From NCBI RefSeq assembly GCF_900188405.1, contig NZ_FZOF01000027.1, positions 1 through 64,000 of the forward strand: 64,000 nucleotides of DNA, in the 5' to 3' direction. The notes under the pieces are model-generated. The model saw only the letters and a program-made list of their open reading frames with translations. It searched no databases and was not told the origin of the DNA. A program made the translations under genes and the position numbers. Origin of the DNA: Actinacidiphila glaucinigra (GTDB taxonomy: Bacteria > Actinomycetota > Actinomycetes > Streptomycetales > Streptomycetaceae). Below, one piece after another: positions 15,396 through 24,543 of the stretch (position 1 is the stretch's first letter; the number at the start of each line of letters is the position of its first letter).

Positions 15396-16591
15396 CTGGC
15401 CACCTCCGCGAGACCGTCGATCAGCCGCTGCACGTCCTCGGCGTCGACGTACGGGGCGAGCCCGGCACGCACTGCGCCGGTGTCGCCGAGCCCCAGCAGC
15501 CGCGACGCCTCGAGCGCGTAGAAGTTCCCCGCGGGGACGTTCACGCCGCGCTGCGCCAGCCGCTCGTAGACCTCCCGGCCGGGCACTCCCTCCACGGAGA
15601 AGAACACCGTCGGCGTACGAAGTGCCGGCGCGCCGTACAGCCGCACCCTGTCGATGCCCGACAGCCCCTCCAGCAGCCGCCCCAGCAGCTCCTGCTCGTA
15701 TGTTTCGACCGCTCGCATCGACTCCAGCACCCGGCTGCGCCGGTCGCCCGCGGAGGACGCCAGTGAGGCGATGTAGTCCACGGCCGCGGTGGTACCTGCG
15801 AGCATCTCGTACGGCAGAGTGCCCAGCTCGAACCGTTCCGGCACGTCGTCGGTGGAAGGCAGCAGCTTGTCCGGTCGCAATTCCTCCCACAGTCCCGGAT
15901 CGGCGACCACGACACCATGATGGGGGCCGAAGAACTTGTAGGGCGAACACGAGAAGAAATCGGCGCCCAGGGCGGCCAGGTCGACCGGCGCGTGCGGCGT
16001 CAGGTGCACCCCGTCCACGTACAGCAGGGCTCCGACCTCGTGGACGGCCGCGGCGATCGCCGCGATGTCGGGGCGTGTGCCCAGCACGTTCGACGCCCCG
16101 GTGACCGCCACCAATCGGGTCCGGCCGGACAGCTGTTCCCGCAGGGCGTCGACGCTCAACTCACCGCTCCCGGGATCGAACGCGGCCCACCGCACCGCCG
16201 CCCCGGCGGATTCCGCGGCCTGGATCCACGGCCGGATGTTGGCATCGTGGTCCAGACGGGTGACGACCACCTCGTCACCGGCTGTCCACTGCCGCGCCAG
16301 CGTACGGGAGACGTCGTACGCCGCCTGCGTCGCCGACCGGGAGAAGACGACGCCGCGCGGCTCACAGCCGAGTAGGTCCGCAATGGCCCGCCGCGCCTCC
16401 GCGACGACGTGCTCGGCACGGCGCTCGGCGGCTGTCACCGAGCCCCTGTTGGAGATGCCCGAGCACATCACCGCAGCCATCGCCTCGGCGACCTGGCGGG
16501 GCACCTGTGAGCCACCCGGCCCGTCGAAGTGGGCCACCTTTTCCCTCAGCGCGGGGAAGTCGTCACGGATTCGCAGGACATCGAGATGCAT
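15392..16591 (-). CDS. Cysteine desulfurase-like PLP enzyme (class V aminotransferase fold)
   Basis: 399 residues from ATG 16591 (MHLDVLRIRDDFPAL). Class V motifs: HFDGPGGSQVP, VVFSRSATQAAYDVSRTLAR, TRLDHDANIRPW, VAVTGASNVLGTRPDI, LLYVDGVHLTPHAPVDLAAL (PLP Asp and His) and FFSCSPYKFFGPHHGV, with the PLP-binding Lys. It matches the cysteine-desulfurase-like subfamily rather than SufS/IscS proper; no obvious flexible catalytic Cys loop. Could act as a sulfur-transferring or decarboxylating PLP enzyme. It was followed by a translationally coupled SDR that is now truncated. Confidence 0.85.
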   Translation of the reverse strand: MHLDVLRIRDDFPALREKVAHFDGPGGSQVPRQVAEAMAAVMCSGISNRGSVTAAERRAEHVVAEARRAIADLLGCEPRGVVFSRSATQAAYDVSRTLARQWTAGDEVVVTRLDHDANIRPWIQAAESAGAAVRWAAFDPGSGELSVDALREQLSGRTRLVAVTGASNVLGTRPDIAAIAAAVHEVGALLYVDGVHLTPHAPVDLAALGADFFSCSPYKFFGPHHGVVVADPGLWEELRPDKLLPSTDDVPERFELGTLPYEMLAGTTAAVDYIASLASSAGDRRSRVLESMRAVETYEQELLGRLLEGLSGIDRVRLYGAPALRTPTVFFSVEGVPGREVYERLAQRGVNVPAGNFYALEASRLLGLGDTGAVRAGLAPYVDAEDVQRLIDGLAEVAR

Positions 16592-16913
16592 GCACCCATC
16601 CTGCCGGAGCGCGGATTCCGCGAGGGCCGGGTCGCGCAGGACGGATCCGACCCCGCGGCAACCGGCTACACCTACGCCTGGCTCGCAGGTATCGCGCCTG
16701 CCCGACTGCGTCGTGCGGATCACCCGCACCACCACGGGGGTTACCGCCCACTGGGCCGAGCGCAAGTACTGCGAAGAGCGGCACAACCTCGACCTGAGCG
16801 TCCTATGAACGGCATCATGCCCGCCCTCGCAGGCGACCGCCCCACCTTCCCAGGCCGTCAACCCACCACAGAATGACCCACACATACGACCTGAGAACCG
16901 AGAACCGCTTTGA
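16592..16913. other. 320-base gap, nothing recognised
   Basis: A plus-strand frame ends at 16808 (...HWAERKYCEERHNLDLSVL) and looks protein-like, but I cannot place it in a family and it lacks a start. It may be the tail of a decayed gene. Confidence 0.3.
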
Positions 16914-17267
16914 TCAGCGGCGCCGGATGGTTACGGCCTCAATCGGGATGCCAAGCCTGCGCAGATGCTTCCGTATGTGTCTTTCCCGGGTCAACCCGAT
17001 CAGTGACACAGCGACACCCAAAACGATCCAGCCACAGAGGAAGATGGCCACTGCTGCTTCGCGGCCCGAGAACCACACCGCCAATGCGGCAGATGTGACC
17101 GCTACAGCGACCCCCCAGGCCATCCGTTGACGCGCTCGCCAGAGATCTGCTTCGACCCGCATCTGAAGATCAGGTCCCATGAACGGAGGCCCTGACTCCT
17201 CGCCCGACTCAGGGTCGATTCGCCGGAATAACCCGTCCGGGCCCCTTACGTAGTATTCCCCTGACAT
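16914..17267 (-). CDS. Small membrane protein with two transmembrane helices
   Basis: 117 residues from ATG 17267 with a GGGGGCGAG-type ribosome site. A polar N-terminus (MSGEYYVRGPDGLFRRIDPE) is followed by two hydrophobic segments (WGVAVAVTSAALAVWF and AAVAIFLCGWIVLGVAV), then a basic tail (RERHIRKHLRRLGIP). Topology predicts both ends in the cytoplasm. No known domain. Confidence 0.6.
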   Translation of the reverse strand: MSGEYYVRGPDGLFRRIDPESGEESGPPFMGPDLQMRVEADLWRARQRMAWGVAVAVTSAALAVWFSGREAAVAIFLCGWIVLGVAVSLIGLTRERHIRKHLRRLGIPIEAVTIRRR

Positions 17268-17479
17268 CTCGCCCCCATCACTGACAGCGAAAAAGACGCT
17301 ACTGGATCGCCAACGCCCGCACCCCATCCATCACTGTCGAGCACGCAGCAAAGAGGTCTTCGCACTGTCAGAGATAGCTGCGCCATGATCGCTGGCGCAG
17401 GGGCCTCGGCGACCGGGCGTCCACTATCAAGGTGGTCAGTAGCCGCTCCCCGCCCGGTCCCGGCGGTATCCCGGGGATT

Positions 17480-18367
17480 TCAGCCCAGGGCAGGGTAGTC
17501 GCCGGCAGCGAGGTCGTCGATCAGGCGCGGGTGGGTGGGCTCCCAGTCGAACCGTTCCCGGGTCAGTGCACTCGACGACGGCATGTCAAGGGCGAACACG
17601 CGGCCGATGACGCCGAAGCGCTCGGGCGGCGCCGACTCGACCGGCACCGCGAGAACGCTGCCGATGGTCTCGGCCAGCGACCTCATGGTGTCGCCCTCGT
17701 CGGCTACCGCGTGCAGGACCGTGCCCGGCGCGGCGTCCTCGAGTGCGATGCGGAACAGCTGTGCGGCGTCAAGCAGGTTGACCGCCGGCCATCGCTGTGT
17801 GCCGTCGCCGACGTACGCGGACACGCCCGTCTCCTGCGCGGCGGCGATGAGCACCGAGCAGAAGCCGTATGTGGTCCCGCGTTGGTGCACGGAGCGAGGC
17901 AGCCGCACGACGGAGGACCGGATGCCCTGGGCGGCCAGGTTCAGCACCGCGTCAGAGGTGTGGCCGCGGCCGCCGACCGGACCGTTGGTGGTGTCGGGGT
18001 CCTCCTCGGTGGTGGTGTGGCCCGGTTGCATCGGTGTGAGGCCGGCGTGCACGAATGGCCTCCCGCTGCCTTCGAGTGCGGCCGCGAGGGTCTTGACGGC
18101 GCGCGCCTCCTCGTCGATGCCTTGCTCGATGTTGCTCCAGTCGTTGCTGAAGGCCAGGTTGATGACACCGTCGGCCTGCGCGGCGCCGGCGCGGAGGCTG
18201 TCGAGGTCGGTGAGGTCGCCGCGAAGCGGCGTCCCGCCGCCGGCGGCGACGGCGGCAGCCGCGGCATCGGAGCGGACGAGGCCGAGGACCTCGTGACCGG
18301 CGGCGATGAGTTCGGGAACGACAGCCGAGCCGATGCTGCCGCTGGCGCCAGTGACGAAAACGCGCAT
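17480..18367 (-). CDS. NAD(P)-binding SDR / NAD-dependent epimerase-like protein
   Basis: 295 residues, ATG 18367. N-terminal MRVFVTGASGSIGSAVVPEL is an extended-SDR Rossmann motif, followed by GHEVLGLVRSD, PLRGDLTDLDSLR, VINLAFSNDW, and a C-terminal substrate part (FDWEPTHPRLIDDL). The active-site YxxxK is not obvious; the family position reads RGTTYGFCSVLI, so catalysis may be atypical. Last gene of a minus-strand run beginning near 21441 (PEP-mutase-like, nitroreductase, quinone reductase, MmcQ, this gene). Probably a redox or NAD(P)-sensing role. Confidence 0.8.
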   Translation of the reverse strand: MRVFVTGASGSIGSAVVPELIAAGHEVLGLVRSDAAAAAVAAGGGTPLRGDLTDLDSLRAGAAQADGVINLAFSNDWSNIEQGIDEEARAVKTLAAALEGSGRPFVHAGLTPMQPGHTTTEEDPDTTNGPVGGRGHTSDAVLNLAAQGIRSSVVRLPRSVHQRGTTYGFCSVLIAAAQETGVSAYVGDGTQRWPAVNLLDAAQLFRIALEDAAPGTVLHAVADEGDTMRSLAETIGSVLAVPVESAPPERFGVIGRVFALDMPSSSALTRERFDWEPTHPRLIDDLAAGDYPALG

Positions 18368-18422
18368 GGGAGGCTCCAGATTACTGCTGTGACGCTGCGC
18401 CGCAGGATGGGCGTGGCGAGGG

Positions 18423-18806
18423 TCAGGCGTGTCGGTTGTAGGTGTGTGGATCCACGGGTTGCCTGGACTTGGGAAGCCCGCCGACCACGAGGCGGTAGGA
18501 GTCGGCCACGAGTTCCTTGACCAGCGTGTCGTCGATGGTGTCTCCGCCTTCCACCGTGATCCAGTGCCTTTTGTTCATGTGGTAGCCGGGGGTGATGGCC
18601 GCGTGCTGCTCACGCAGGGCTGTGGCGTCGTCCGGATCGGCTTTGAGGATCAGGACGGGGCGTCCAGGCATGTCGGTCATGAGCATGAAGACCTTGCCGC
18701 CCACCTTGTGGAGCTCCCAGTCGGGGTCGAAGCGATCCTCCCGGTCGGTGCCGGGCAGTTCCGCGGTGTAGTCGCGCGCGATCTTCTGCAGTTCCTGTCC
18801 GTCCAA
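18423..18806 (-). CDS. MmcQ/YjbR-family DNA-binding-like protein
   Basis: 127 residues from TTG 18806. The start is chosen because AGAGGAGG lies nine bases upstream and the product then begins LDGQELQKIARDYTAELPG, as in the family. Motifs: DWELHKVGGKVFMLM, PVLILKADPDDATALRE, ITPGYHMNKRHWITVE and LVKELVADSYRLVVGGLPK, which are all typical CyaY-like MmcQ/YjbR. Function is poorly known; the fold has been suggested to bind DNA. A longer frame from 18935 lacks family similarity. Sits between the quinone reductase and the SDR, same strand. Confidence 0.85.
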   Translation of the reverse strand: MDGQELQKIARDYTAELPGTDREDRFDPDWELHKVGGKVFMLMTDMPGRPVLILKADPDDATALREQHAAITPGYHMNKRHWITVEGGDTIDDTLVKELVADSYRLVVGGLPKSRQPVDPHTYNRHA

Positions 18807-18938
18807 GGTGATCAACCTCCTCTGTCGGTTCGAGTGCCTGGCGCATGCCGGTTCGGTTCCTTGCGCCGGTCGGCGGCCGATGGCCGTGGCGTGGATCAGG
18901 ACGACGAACCTGCCGCTCGGACGGTGGCCGTCCACGGC

Positions 18939-19856
18939 CTACGGGAGGACGCGGATGACTGTCTTCCCGAGGCGTCGCGTGGTCGGGTTGAGGGCGCTGA
19001 TGGCATCGTCGAGGCTCGCGACGTCACCGATGTTGGTCCGCAGCCGCCCGTCCCGTACCCGCTGCACGATCTCGCCGAGTTCGGCGCGATCGGCTTCGAC
19101 GACGAAGTCCACGGCCAGGCCGTCAGCAGGCCGAGCTTCGACCGGGCCGACGATCGACACCAGTGTTCCTCCGGCCCTGATCAGGGCGGCGGACTGCTTC
19201 TGAACGTCGCCACCGATGACATCGAAGACCAGGTCGACGCCGCCGACGTCCTTCAGCGTGTCGTTGTCGAGGTCGACGAACTCGTGCGCGCCGAAGTCGA
19301 GCGCCTTCTCGCGGTCGGCGGCGCGTCCGGTGCCGACGACGTAGGCGCCGGCTTCACGTGCCAGCTGAGTCACCATCGTCCCGACCGCCCCGGCCGCGCC
19401 ATGCGCAAGAACCGTCTGGCCGGCCTGGAGGCGGCCGTGCTGGAACAGGCCCTGCCACGCAGTCAGACCCGAGATCGGCAGGGACGCGCCCACCGTGAAG
19501 TCGACGTCGCCCGGCAGCGGTGCGAGGTTGCGGGCTTCGATCGCCACGTACTCCGCGAGGGTGCCGTCGCGATGCCAGTCGGCGAGACCGAACACCCGCT
19601 GCCCGACCGACAGCCCCGTCGTGCCGTAGCCCAGAGCGGTGACCACTCCGGCCAGCTCGTGGCCGGGGATCGACGGTGTCTTGTCACGGCCCGCGCGATC
19701 GGCCCAGGTGGACGGCCACTCCATCTCCGTGGGGACGAAGCCCGACGCATGGATCCGGACGATGACGTCGTTGATCGCCGCGAGCGGCTCAGGCCGCTCC
19801 GTCAGCGTCATTCCGGCCGTTCCCGCAGCCGGGTCGCTGACCACAATGGCTTTCAT
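18939..19856 (-). CDS. NADPH-dependent quinone oxidoreductase, MDR superfamily (copy 1)
   Basis: 305 residues; ATG 19856 with AAGAAGGG upstream. Zinc-free MDR enzyme: PSIPGHELAGVV, GLSVGQRVFG, SGLTAWQGLFQHG, nucleotide motif GAAGAVGTMV (153-162), DLDNDTLKDVGGVDLVFDVIG. Reduces quinones or reactive enones with NADPH in the cytoplasm. Very closely related along its whole length to the gene at 27893-28810, pointing to duplication within this island. Followed 53 bases upstream by the nitroreductase on the same strand, so likely co-transcribed. Confidence 0.92.
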   Translation of the reverse strand: MKAIVVSDPAAGTAGMTLTERPEPLAAINDVIVRIHASGFVPTEMEWPSTWADRAGRDKTPSIPGHELAGVVTALGYGTTGLSVGQRVFGLADWHRDGTLAEYVAIEARNLAPLPGDVDFTVGASLPISGLTAWQGLFQHGRLQAGQTVLAHGAAGAVGTMVTQLAREAGAYVVGTGRAADREKALDFGAHEFVDLDNDTLKDVGGVDLVFDVIGGDVQKQSAALIRAGGTLVSIVGPVEARPADGLAVDFVVEADRAELGEIVQRVRDGRLRTNIGDVASLDDAISALNPTTRRLGKTVIRVLP

Positions 19857-19909
19857 CGAAATAGCCCTTCTTGGTCATGTGTGGTGCGTTTTAGTTTCCG
19901 GGTACGTTT

Positions 19910-20557
19910 TTAGATGAAGGTGAACAGCTGGTCCGCGTCGAAGCGCGAGACCGGGGTGGTGTACACCTTCTCCGGGTCGGGGTAGCCGAGGGCCAGCAGC
20001 ACCGTCGTGGTGTGCCCGCTCTCGCGGATCTTGAAGGCCTTGTCGACACTGGTCGGGTCGAACCCCTCCAGCGGGGTGGCCTCGACGCCGAGCTCGGCGG
20101 CCGCCATCATGGTCAGGCCCACCGCCATGTAGGTCTGCTTCTCCATCCAGTGGTTCAGGTCCTTGTAGCCATAGTTGCGAAGGTCGAGGAAGTCCCGGGT
20201 CATGGATTCCCACAGCTCCTGCTTGGACGGATCAGGGAACCGGCCATCGGCCCTCTCCTTCGCGAACACCGCCTCGAGGTGGGTGTCGGGCAGATCCGCC
20301 CGGGTGGTGAGGATGATGGTGTGCGACGCGTTCAGGATCTTCTCGGCGTTGTCCCGGAATCGTTCGCCCAGGTTGCCGGCGAGCCGCTCCTTGCCTTCGG
20401 GCGTGGCGAGGACGTAATAGTGGTTGGGCTGTACGTTCACCGATGACGGCGTGGAGCGCAGGAACCGCAGCAGCTGCTGAAGGGTTTCCGCCGGAATGGT
20501 CTTGCTGGGATCGAAATACCTGGTGAGATGCTTGTTCATGAGCTTATCGAGATTCAT
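19910..20557 (-). CDS. NfsB-type oxygen-insensitive NAD(P)H nitroreductase
   Basis: 215 residues, ATG 20557. FMN nitroreductase fold: YFDPSKTIPAETLQQLLRFL, STPSSVNVQPNHYYVLAT, SHTIILTTRADLPD, MAVGLTMMAAAELGVEATPLEGFD, LALGYPDPE. Length and motifs match E. coli NfsB. Reduces nitroaromatics and quinones using NAD(P)H, cytoplasmic dimer. Second gene of the likely operon from 21441; its company (quinone reductase, PEP-mutase-like enzyme) suggests detoxification of electrophiles. Confidence 0.92.
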   Translation of the reverse strand: MNLDKLMNKHLTRYFDPSKTIPAETLQQLLRFLRSTPSSVNVQPNHYYVLATPEGKERLAGNLGERFRDNAEKILNASHTIILTTRADLPDTHLEAVFAKERADGRFPDPSKQELWESMTRDFLDLRNYGYKDLNHWMEKQTYMAVGLTMMAAAELGVEATPLEGFDPTSVDKAFKIRESGHTTTVLLALGYPDPEKVYTTPVSRFDADQLFTFI

Positions 20558-20616
20558 GTGAATCTTCCCTTTTCTTACGATGAGCGGGTGAGCAGCGGTG
20601 ATTCGCAGGGTTGGGG

Positions 20617-21441
20617 CTAGTTCGATCCGCGGGCAAGTAGTTCGCCGATGCGCTCGAAGCTGGTTCCTGTCGTCGCGGTGGTGAGGTCACCCGCGACGAG
20701 AGCCTTGATGGCCTGGTCGAGTGCCTCCATCGCGTGGGTGTAGAGCGCTGGACCCACGCTGATGCGCTTGACTCCGGCCTTCTGCAGTTCAGCGACGGTC
20801 AGCACCTTGTCCGCCGGCGAGATGAGGACGTTGACCGGTGTCGGCGCGACGGCGGTGACGATCGCGACGAGTGCGTCGAGGTCGGGTGGGTAAGGGGCGT
20901 AGAGCACATCCGCGCCGGCCTCCGCGAAGGCCGTCAGACGCCGGATGGTGTCGTCGAGATCGGGCCGCCCCTGGATGAAGTTGTCGGTGCGGCCGGTGAC
21001 GACGATGCGCCCCTTGGCAGCCTCGACGGCGCTGCGTATGCGGTTGACCGCCTCGTCGAAGTCACGGATCGGTTGATCGGGATTGCCCGAGGTGTCTTCG
21101 ATCCCGATACCGGCCAGGCCGGACTCGACGGCGGCTTCCACGGTCGCGGCGACACCTTCGGGCGTGTCGCCGTAACCGTCCTCGAAGTCCCCGTTGACGG
21201 GCAGCCCGGTGAGGCGGCCGAGCAGCCGCGCATGCTCAAGGTGCTCATCACGGGTGACTTCGTGACGCCCGTCGGACCGGCCGAGTGTGGTGGCGAGTGC
21301 CGCCGATGACGTCGCGATCGCCTCGAAGCCGGCATCGGCCAGCATCAGCGCCGAGAGGCCGTCCCATGCGTTCGGCATGACGAGGCCGCCGTCGCGGGTG
21401 TGCAGGGCCATGAATTTCTCATAGAGCTCGGAGCCCGGCAT
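20617..21441 (-). CDS. Isocitrate lyase/PEP mutase family enzyme
   Basis: 274 residues, ATG 21441. PEP-mutase/ICL TIM-barrel motifs: GLVMPNAWDGLSALMLADAG, LPVNGDFEDGYGDTPE (metal-binding Asp/Glu), GIGIEDTSGN, GRIVVTGRTDNFI, ADVLYAPYPPD, VNVLISPADK, GVKRISVGPALYTHAMEAL. The family cleaves or rearranges 2-oxo acids; this subclass often has oxaloacetate- or 2-methylisocitrate-type lyase activity, but the substrate is unknown. First gene of a five-gene minus run to 17480. A GGAC-N6-GTCC site lies 308 bases upstream. Confidence 0.88.
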   Translation of the reverse strand: MPGSELYEKFMALHTRDGGLVMPNAWDGLSALMLADAGFEAIATSSAALATTLGRSDGRHEVTRDEHLEHARLLGRLTGLPVNGDFEDGYGDTPEGVAATVEAAVESGLAGIGIEDTSGNPDQPIRDFDEAVNRIRSAVEAAKGRIVVTGRTDNFIQGRPDLDDTIRRLTAFAEAGADVLYAPYPPDLDALVAIVTAVAPTPVNVLISPADKVLTVAELQKAGVKRISVGPALYTHAMEALDQAIKALVAGDLTTATTGTSFERIGELLARGSN

Positions 21442-21992
21442 AACGAACCTTTCCCGAATGATCGTTTTTGTGCGGTGAGGGTGTACCGGCTGTGTGCGCA
21501 GCCTCGACGGAGGTCCCCGCGATCAGCCGGGTGCAGCGGCCGAGCTACGGCAGGAACGTCGCAGTGCCTCGGCTGACCGGCTCCGACCTCGACCCCCTCT
21601 TTGTGCTGGCCGAACTGGGCCGAGCGCTGGGAACTGGACGCCTGCATGCATGGCGCCTACCGCCCTGGAGGTCCTTGTGGGGCTTCGCCACTTGGTTGTC
21701 CGCAGGGAACCGCCTTCCTCCAAGGTACCGCAGGTCGGCCACTTTTTCGGACTGAATAGTCCTCTCATGCTCTGCAGACGTACGGTTTCCATGCAGCCAG
21801 TCCACATCCATGATGGCCGAAGCACAGGAGACAGCGGACGAAAGAGTCCTCCTGTGGTCACGCACCCTGCCGGGCCGCCTTCGCCCCCCGGGGAAGTCCA
21901 GTCCCGCACGGAGACCGCGATGAATCCCCGCATGACGCGGTACCGGGCCTTCTCGGCGCGGCCTCGCCCAAGACGGCTTTGGACGATGCCGG
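21442..21992. other. 550-base gap with one palindromic site
   Basis: No convincing gene. Contains the palindrome at 21749-21762; the rest shows nothing I recognise. It may be a long leader for the 21441 operon or the scar of a lost gene. Confidence 0.4.
21749..21762. promoter_or_regulatory. Putative TetR operator GGACTGAATAGTCC
   Basis: Palindrome with 5-bp arms GGACT / AGTCC in an AT-rich context (tttttc before it). One of six exact GGAC-N6-GTCC sites between 21.7 and 32.0 kb. Nearest gene on the minus strand is at 21441. Confidence 0.5.
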
Positions 21993-22514
21993 TCACGGCC
22001 GCTCTGGCCCGTTCGAGCGTGGCGTGGACGTTACGACGTCCCCGTCACGCTTCCTCACCGAAGTCCTCGGCTCATCTTCGTGGCGGCCTTCCGCGGGCTC
22101 GCGCTTGGGGAAGGCGCCGGCGCCGGGATGGACCGTATCGATGAGGTCGGCGTACTTGGGGTTGCGGTCGATGAACTCACCCACCACAGGACAGATGATG
22201 GTGATCTTCTTCCCGATCTCGCGGATTTCGTCCAGCACGCGGGAGATGAGCTCCGTGGCCACCCGATTCTTCCGGTAGGCGGGGTCGACCCAGGTCGTCA
22301 ACAGCACGACGCGGCCGCCCACGAACCGGTACGAGAGCTCGGCGATCCCTACATCACCGAGAGCGGCGATCCAGCGACCGTGCTCCGCGTCGTGGACGAC
22401 GTCGAGCACCCAGATGGACTCCGTCTCGCTGAGATTCTCCTCGTCCAAAGCAGCGATGAGCGCAGCGTTGTTCTCTTCACGGGCAGACGCCTCGGCCCCG
22501 AAATTGAACGTCAT
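21993..22514 (-). CDS. COG2388-type GNAT acetyltransferase, paralogue 1
   Basis: 173 residues from ATG 22514, AGAAGG six bases upstream. Single small acetyltransferase domain: GDVGIAELSYRFVGGRVVLLTTWVD, then AYRKNRVATELISRVLDEI (acetyl-CoA loop) and ITIICPVVGEFIDRNPKYADL, the hallmark C-P-V-V...F-I-x-x-N/H-P of this family. An N-terminal extension of about 60 residues and a charged C-terminal tail set it apart from its two paralogues at 27452 and 31487. Substrate unknown. Confidence 0.8.
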   Translation of the reverse strand: MTFNFGAEASAREENNAALIAALDEENLSETESIWVLDVVHDAEHGRWIAALGDVGIAELSYRFVGGRVVLLTTWVDPAYRKNRVATELISRVLDEIREIGKKITIICPVVGEFIDRNPKYADLIDTVHPGAGAFPKREPAEGRHEDEPRTSVRKRDGDVVTSTPRSNGPERP

Positions 22515-22794
22515 TGTCAGCCTTCTGTTGGGGAACCCGGCAGGTGGGTTCGGACGAACGGGTGTGGCCTGCGGGCACTCATGGGTTCTGGGGTCACCTT
22601 CGATGAGGGTGGCGTAGTCCCGGTTGTTCTCCACGGCGGGGATCGACCACCTGCTGTGGACGGTCACCCGGAGGAGACCACAGCAGTGTCCGTCTTGGCC
22701 CGGCCAACCGACCGTGCGACCGCAGCCCACACCAGGAGGGCGGCCGGGGTGATCCGGCCCGGCTCGTCGGGCGGGAGGACCTCAGCGTGATCAC

Positions 22795-24030
22795 TCACCG
22801 CTTCGCCCGTTCCCCGTCGATGTCGCTGTGCGGGTCGCGCGCGGCGAGAACGGTGAAGAGGGTGGCGACGATGGCAAGTACGGCGTAGCCGACGGCGATC
22901 CGCGGTAGTGGGAAGACGTTCGAGAGCTGGCCGGAGACGAGGCTGGGGAAGGCGGCTCCGCTGTAGCAGAGGAGGTAGATGGCGCTGAAGATCGGCGCCC
23001 GGTCGGCGAGGGAGCTGTCGTGCAGCAGGCCGCGGGTGGCGGAGCTGATGGCGATGCCTTGACCGGTGCCGGCGATGATGGTTGCGGCGATGAACAACGC
23101 CAGTGTGCCCATGGCGATCGCTGCGATGATGCCGATCCATCCGGCCAGGAAGATGGTCATGCCGATTCGCTGGCCCGCCGCGGATGTGAACCGGCCGCCG
23201 ATGGGAGCGCCGAGAACGCTGGGGGCCATGTAGAAGGCGAACAACAGTCCGAGGGTGAGCGGGCTGTGGGTGTGGAACTGATCTGCGACCAGTGCGGGCA
23301 TGAAGGCCTGGTAGAAGGCCCCGGTCGCCCAGGTCGCCAGGAACACCGCGGCGGCGACGGGGAGCAGATGCCTGACCCGGGCCGGTATGCGGACCCGGGG
23401 TTGCAGTGATCGCCAGGCGCCGGGTATCGGCTTCGCGGTTTCCGGGCTGGTGACGATGAGCGTGGCACCGAGTACGAGGAGGCCGGCGCATACCAGGTAG
23501 ATGAGGTGGCGTGGCCAGGGGCCGAACTGGACCAGGGCGCCGGAGGCGACGGCGCCGAGGGTGAGGCCGAGCATGGGTCCCTGGCTGGAGGCGACGGCAG
23601 CCAGCCATTCCGGCCTGGTGGGTGCGGCGTCGACGATGTACGAGGTGAGGCTGCTGCTGGCCACCCCGGTGCCGACCCCCATCAGTAGCCGACCAGCCAG
23701 CAGGGTCCCGATGTCGTGCACGTTCAGCAGCAGCAGACAGCCCAGCAGGAGCAGGCCGAGACTGGCGATCGCGGTGGGCCGTCGGCCCAGATGACCGGAC
23801 AGTCGTCCCAGCACCAGCAGTCCGGCGATGGTGCCGACGGAGTTGCTGACGACGGCCAGTGAGATGCCGGCGTTGGTGAACCCGTCCTCGGCCCGGTAGG
23901 TGTTGAACAACGGGATCGGAGCGGCAGACGCGGCGAACGCGGCCACCAGGGAGACCACCGCAGAGAAGAACGCCAACTGGAGCGGTCTGCCCCGGCGAGT
24001 CAGGTTGATCACTGGCGCCACGTCCTGCAT
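22795..24030 (-). CDS. MFS transporter, 12 transmembrane helices
   Basis: 411 residues from ATG 24030, chosen because AAAGG lies nine bases upstream. Typical major facilitator: PLQLAFFSAVVSLVAAFAAS (TM1), LVVLGRLSGHLGRRPTAIA-type A-loop (LVLGRLSGHLGRRPTAIASL), GVGTGVASSSLTSYIVD, a central cytoplasmic loop, PIGGRFTSAAGQRIGMT. Most like the drug/metabolite efflux branch. Same strand as and downstream of the SnoaL-like gene. Possibly exports the compound sensed by the island's TetR proteins (inference). Confidence 0.88.
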   Translation of the reverse strand: MQDVAPVINLTRRGRPLQLAFFSAVVSLVAAFAASAAPIPLFNTYRAEDGFTNAGISLAVVSNSVGTIAGLLVLGRLSGHLGRRPTAIASLGLLLLGCLLLLNVHDIGTLLAGRLLMGVGTGVASSSLTSYIVDAAPTRPEWLAAVASSQGPMLGLTLGAVASGALVQFGPWPRHLIYLVCAGLLVLGATLIVTSPETAKPIPGAWRSLQPRVRIPARVRHLLPVAAAVFLATWATGAFYQAFMPALVADQFHTHSPLTLGLLFAFYMAPSVLGAPIGGRFTSAAGQRIGMTIFLAGWIGIIAAIAMGTLALFIAATIIAGTGQGIAISSATRGLLHDSSLADRAPIFSAIYLLCYSGAAFPSLVSGQLSNVFPLPRIAVGYAVLAIVATLFTVLAARDPHSDIDGERAKR

Positions 24031-24156
24031 CGAGCAGTGCCTTTCCATGAGTCGGTAAGTCAGACCCGATGTCGGTCGTGGACGCGCCGGCCTGCACGAG
24101 CGCGACGCGCTACGTGATGCACCGCCTCGCTTCCCCGCCGAGGTCCTCGGGAGAGT

Positions 24157-24543
24157 TCAGGTGCCCGGGGCGATCGCGCAGGCCGAGACACAGACCCAGC
24201 CACCGTCACGCTTCTGGTAGGTGTCCGTGTACAGGGCTTCCTGAGCCGCTCCGTCCGCGAGCATGGTGTACGTGGCGCGGGCGTGGATCAGGGCGACGTC
24301 ACTGAGAATGCGGATCTTGACGTCGTGCACAGCAAGATCCTTGAAGGGCCGCGGCTTGGCGATGTATTCGAGGAACTCGGCACGGTTGCGCGTGACACCC
24401 GGAGTCTGCACGACGAAGTCCTCGGCGAGCAGCTCGCTGAAGCGCTGGACATCGTTGAACTGGTCGGAGTGGACATAGTCGTTGTTGAGCTGCTCGAGGA
24501 TCGCCAGATCTTCGGTGGACTGCTTGGTCTTGGTGTCGTTCAC
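24157..24543 (-). CDS. SnoaL-like / NTF2-fold protein
   Basis: 128 residues from GTG 24543 with GGAAGGAA upstream. Cone-shaped NTF2 fold: ILEQLNNDYVHSDQFNDVQRF, LLAEDFVVQTPGVTRNRAEFL, HDVKIRILSDVALIHARATYTM and YTDTYQKRDGGWVCVSACAI. The family includes isomerases and unannotated stress proteins. Upstream (24827-24840) is a GGACTGTCAAGTCC palindrome. Probably transcribed with the MFS gene 126 bases downstream. Confidence 0.85.
   Translation of the reverse strand: MNDTKTKQSTEDLAILEQLNNDYVHSDQFNDVQRFSELLAEDFVVQTPGVTRNRAEFLEYIAKPRPFKDLAVHDVKIRILSDVALIHARATYTMLADGAAQEALYTDTYQKRDGGWVCVSACAIAPGT

Noticed and set aside
15249-15950. A 233-codon minus frame overlapping the desulfurase-like gene
   Set aside because: Only its last 48 codons (after 15395) resemble a protein, the SDR fragment; the rest is a shadow.
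16620-16808. Protein-like plus frame ending HWAERKYCEERHNLDLSVL
   Set aside because: No start, ribosome site or family; kept only as a note on the gap.
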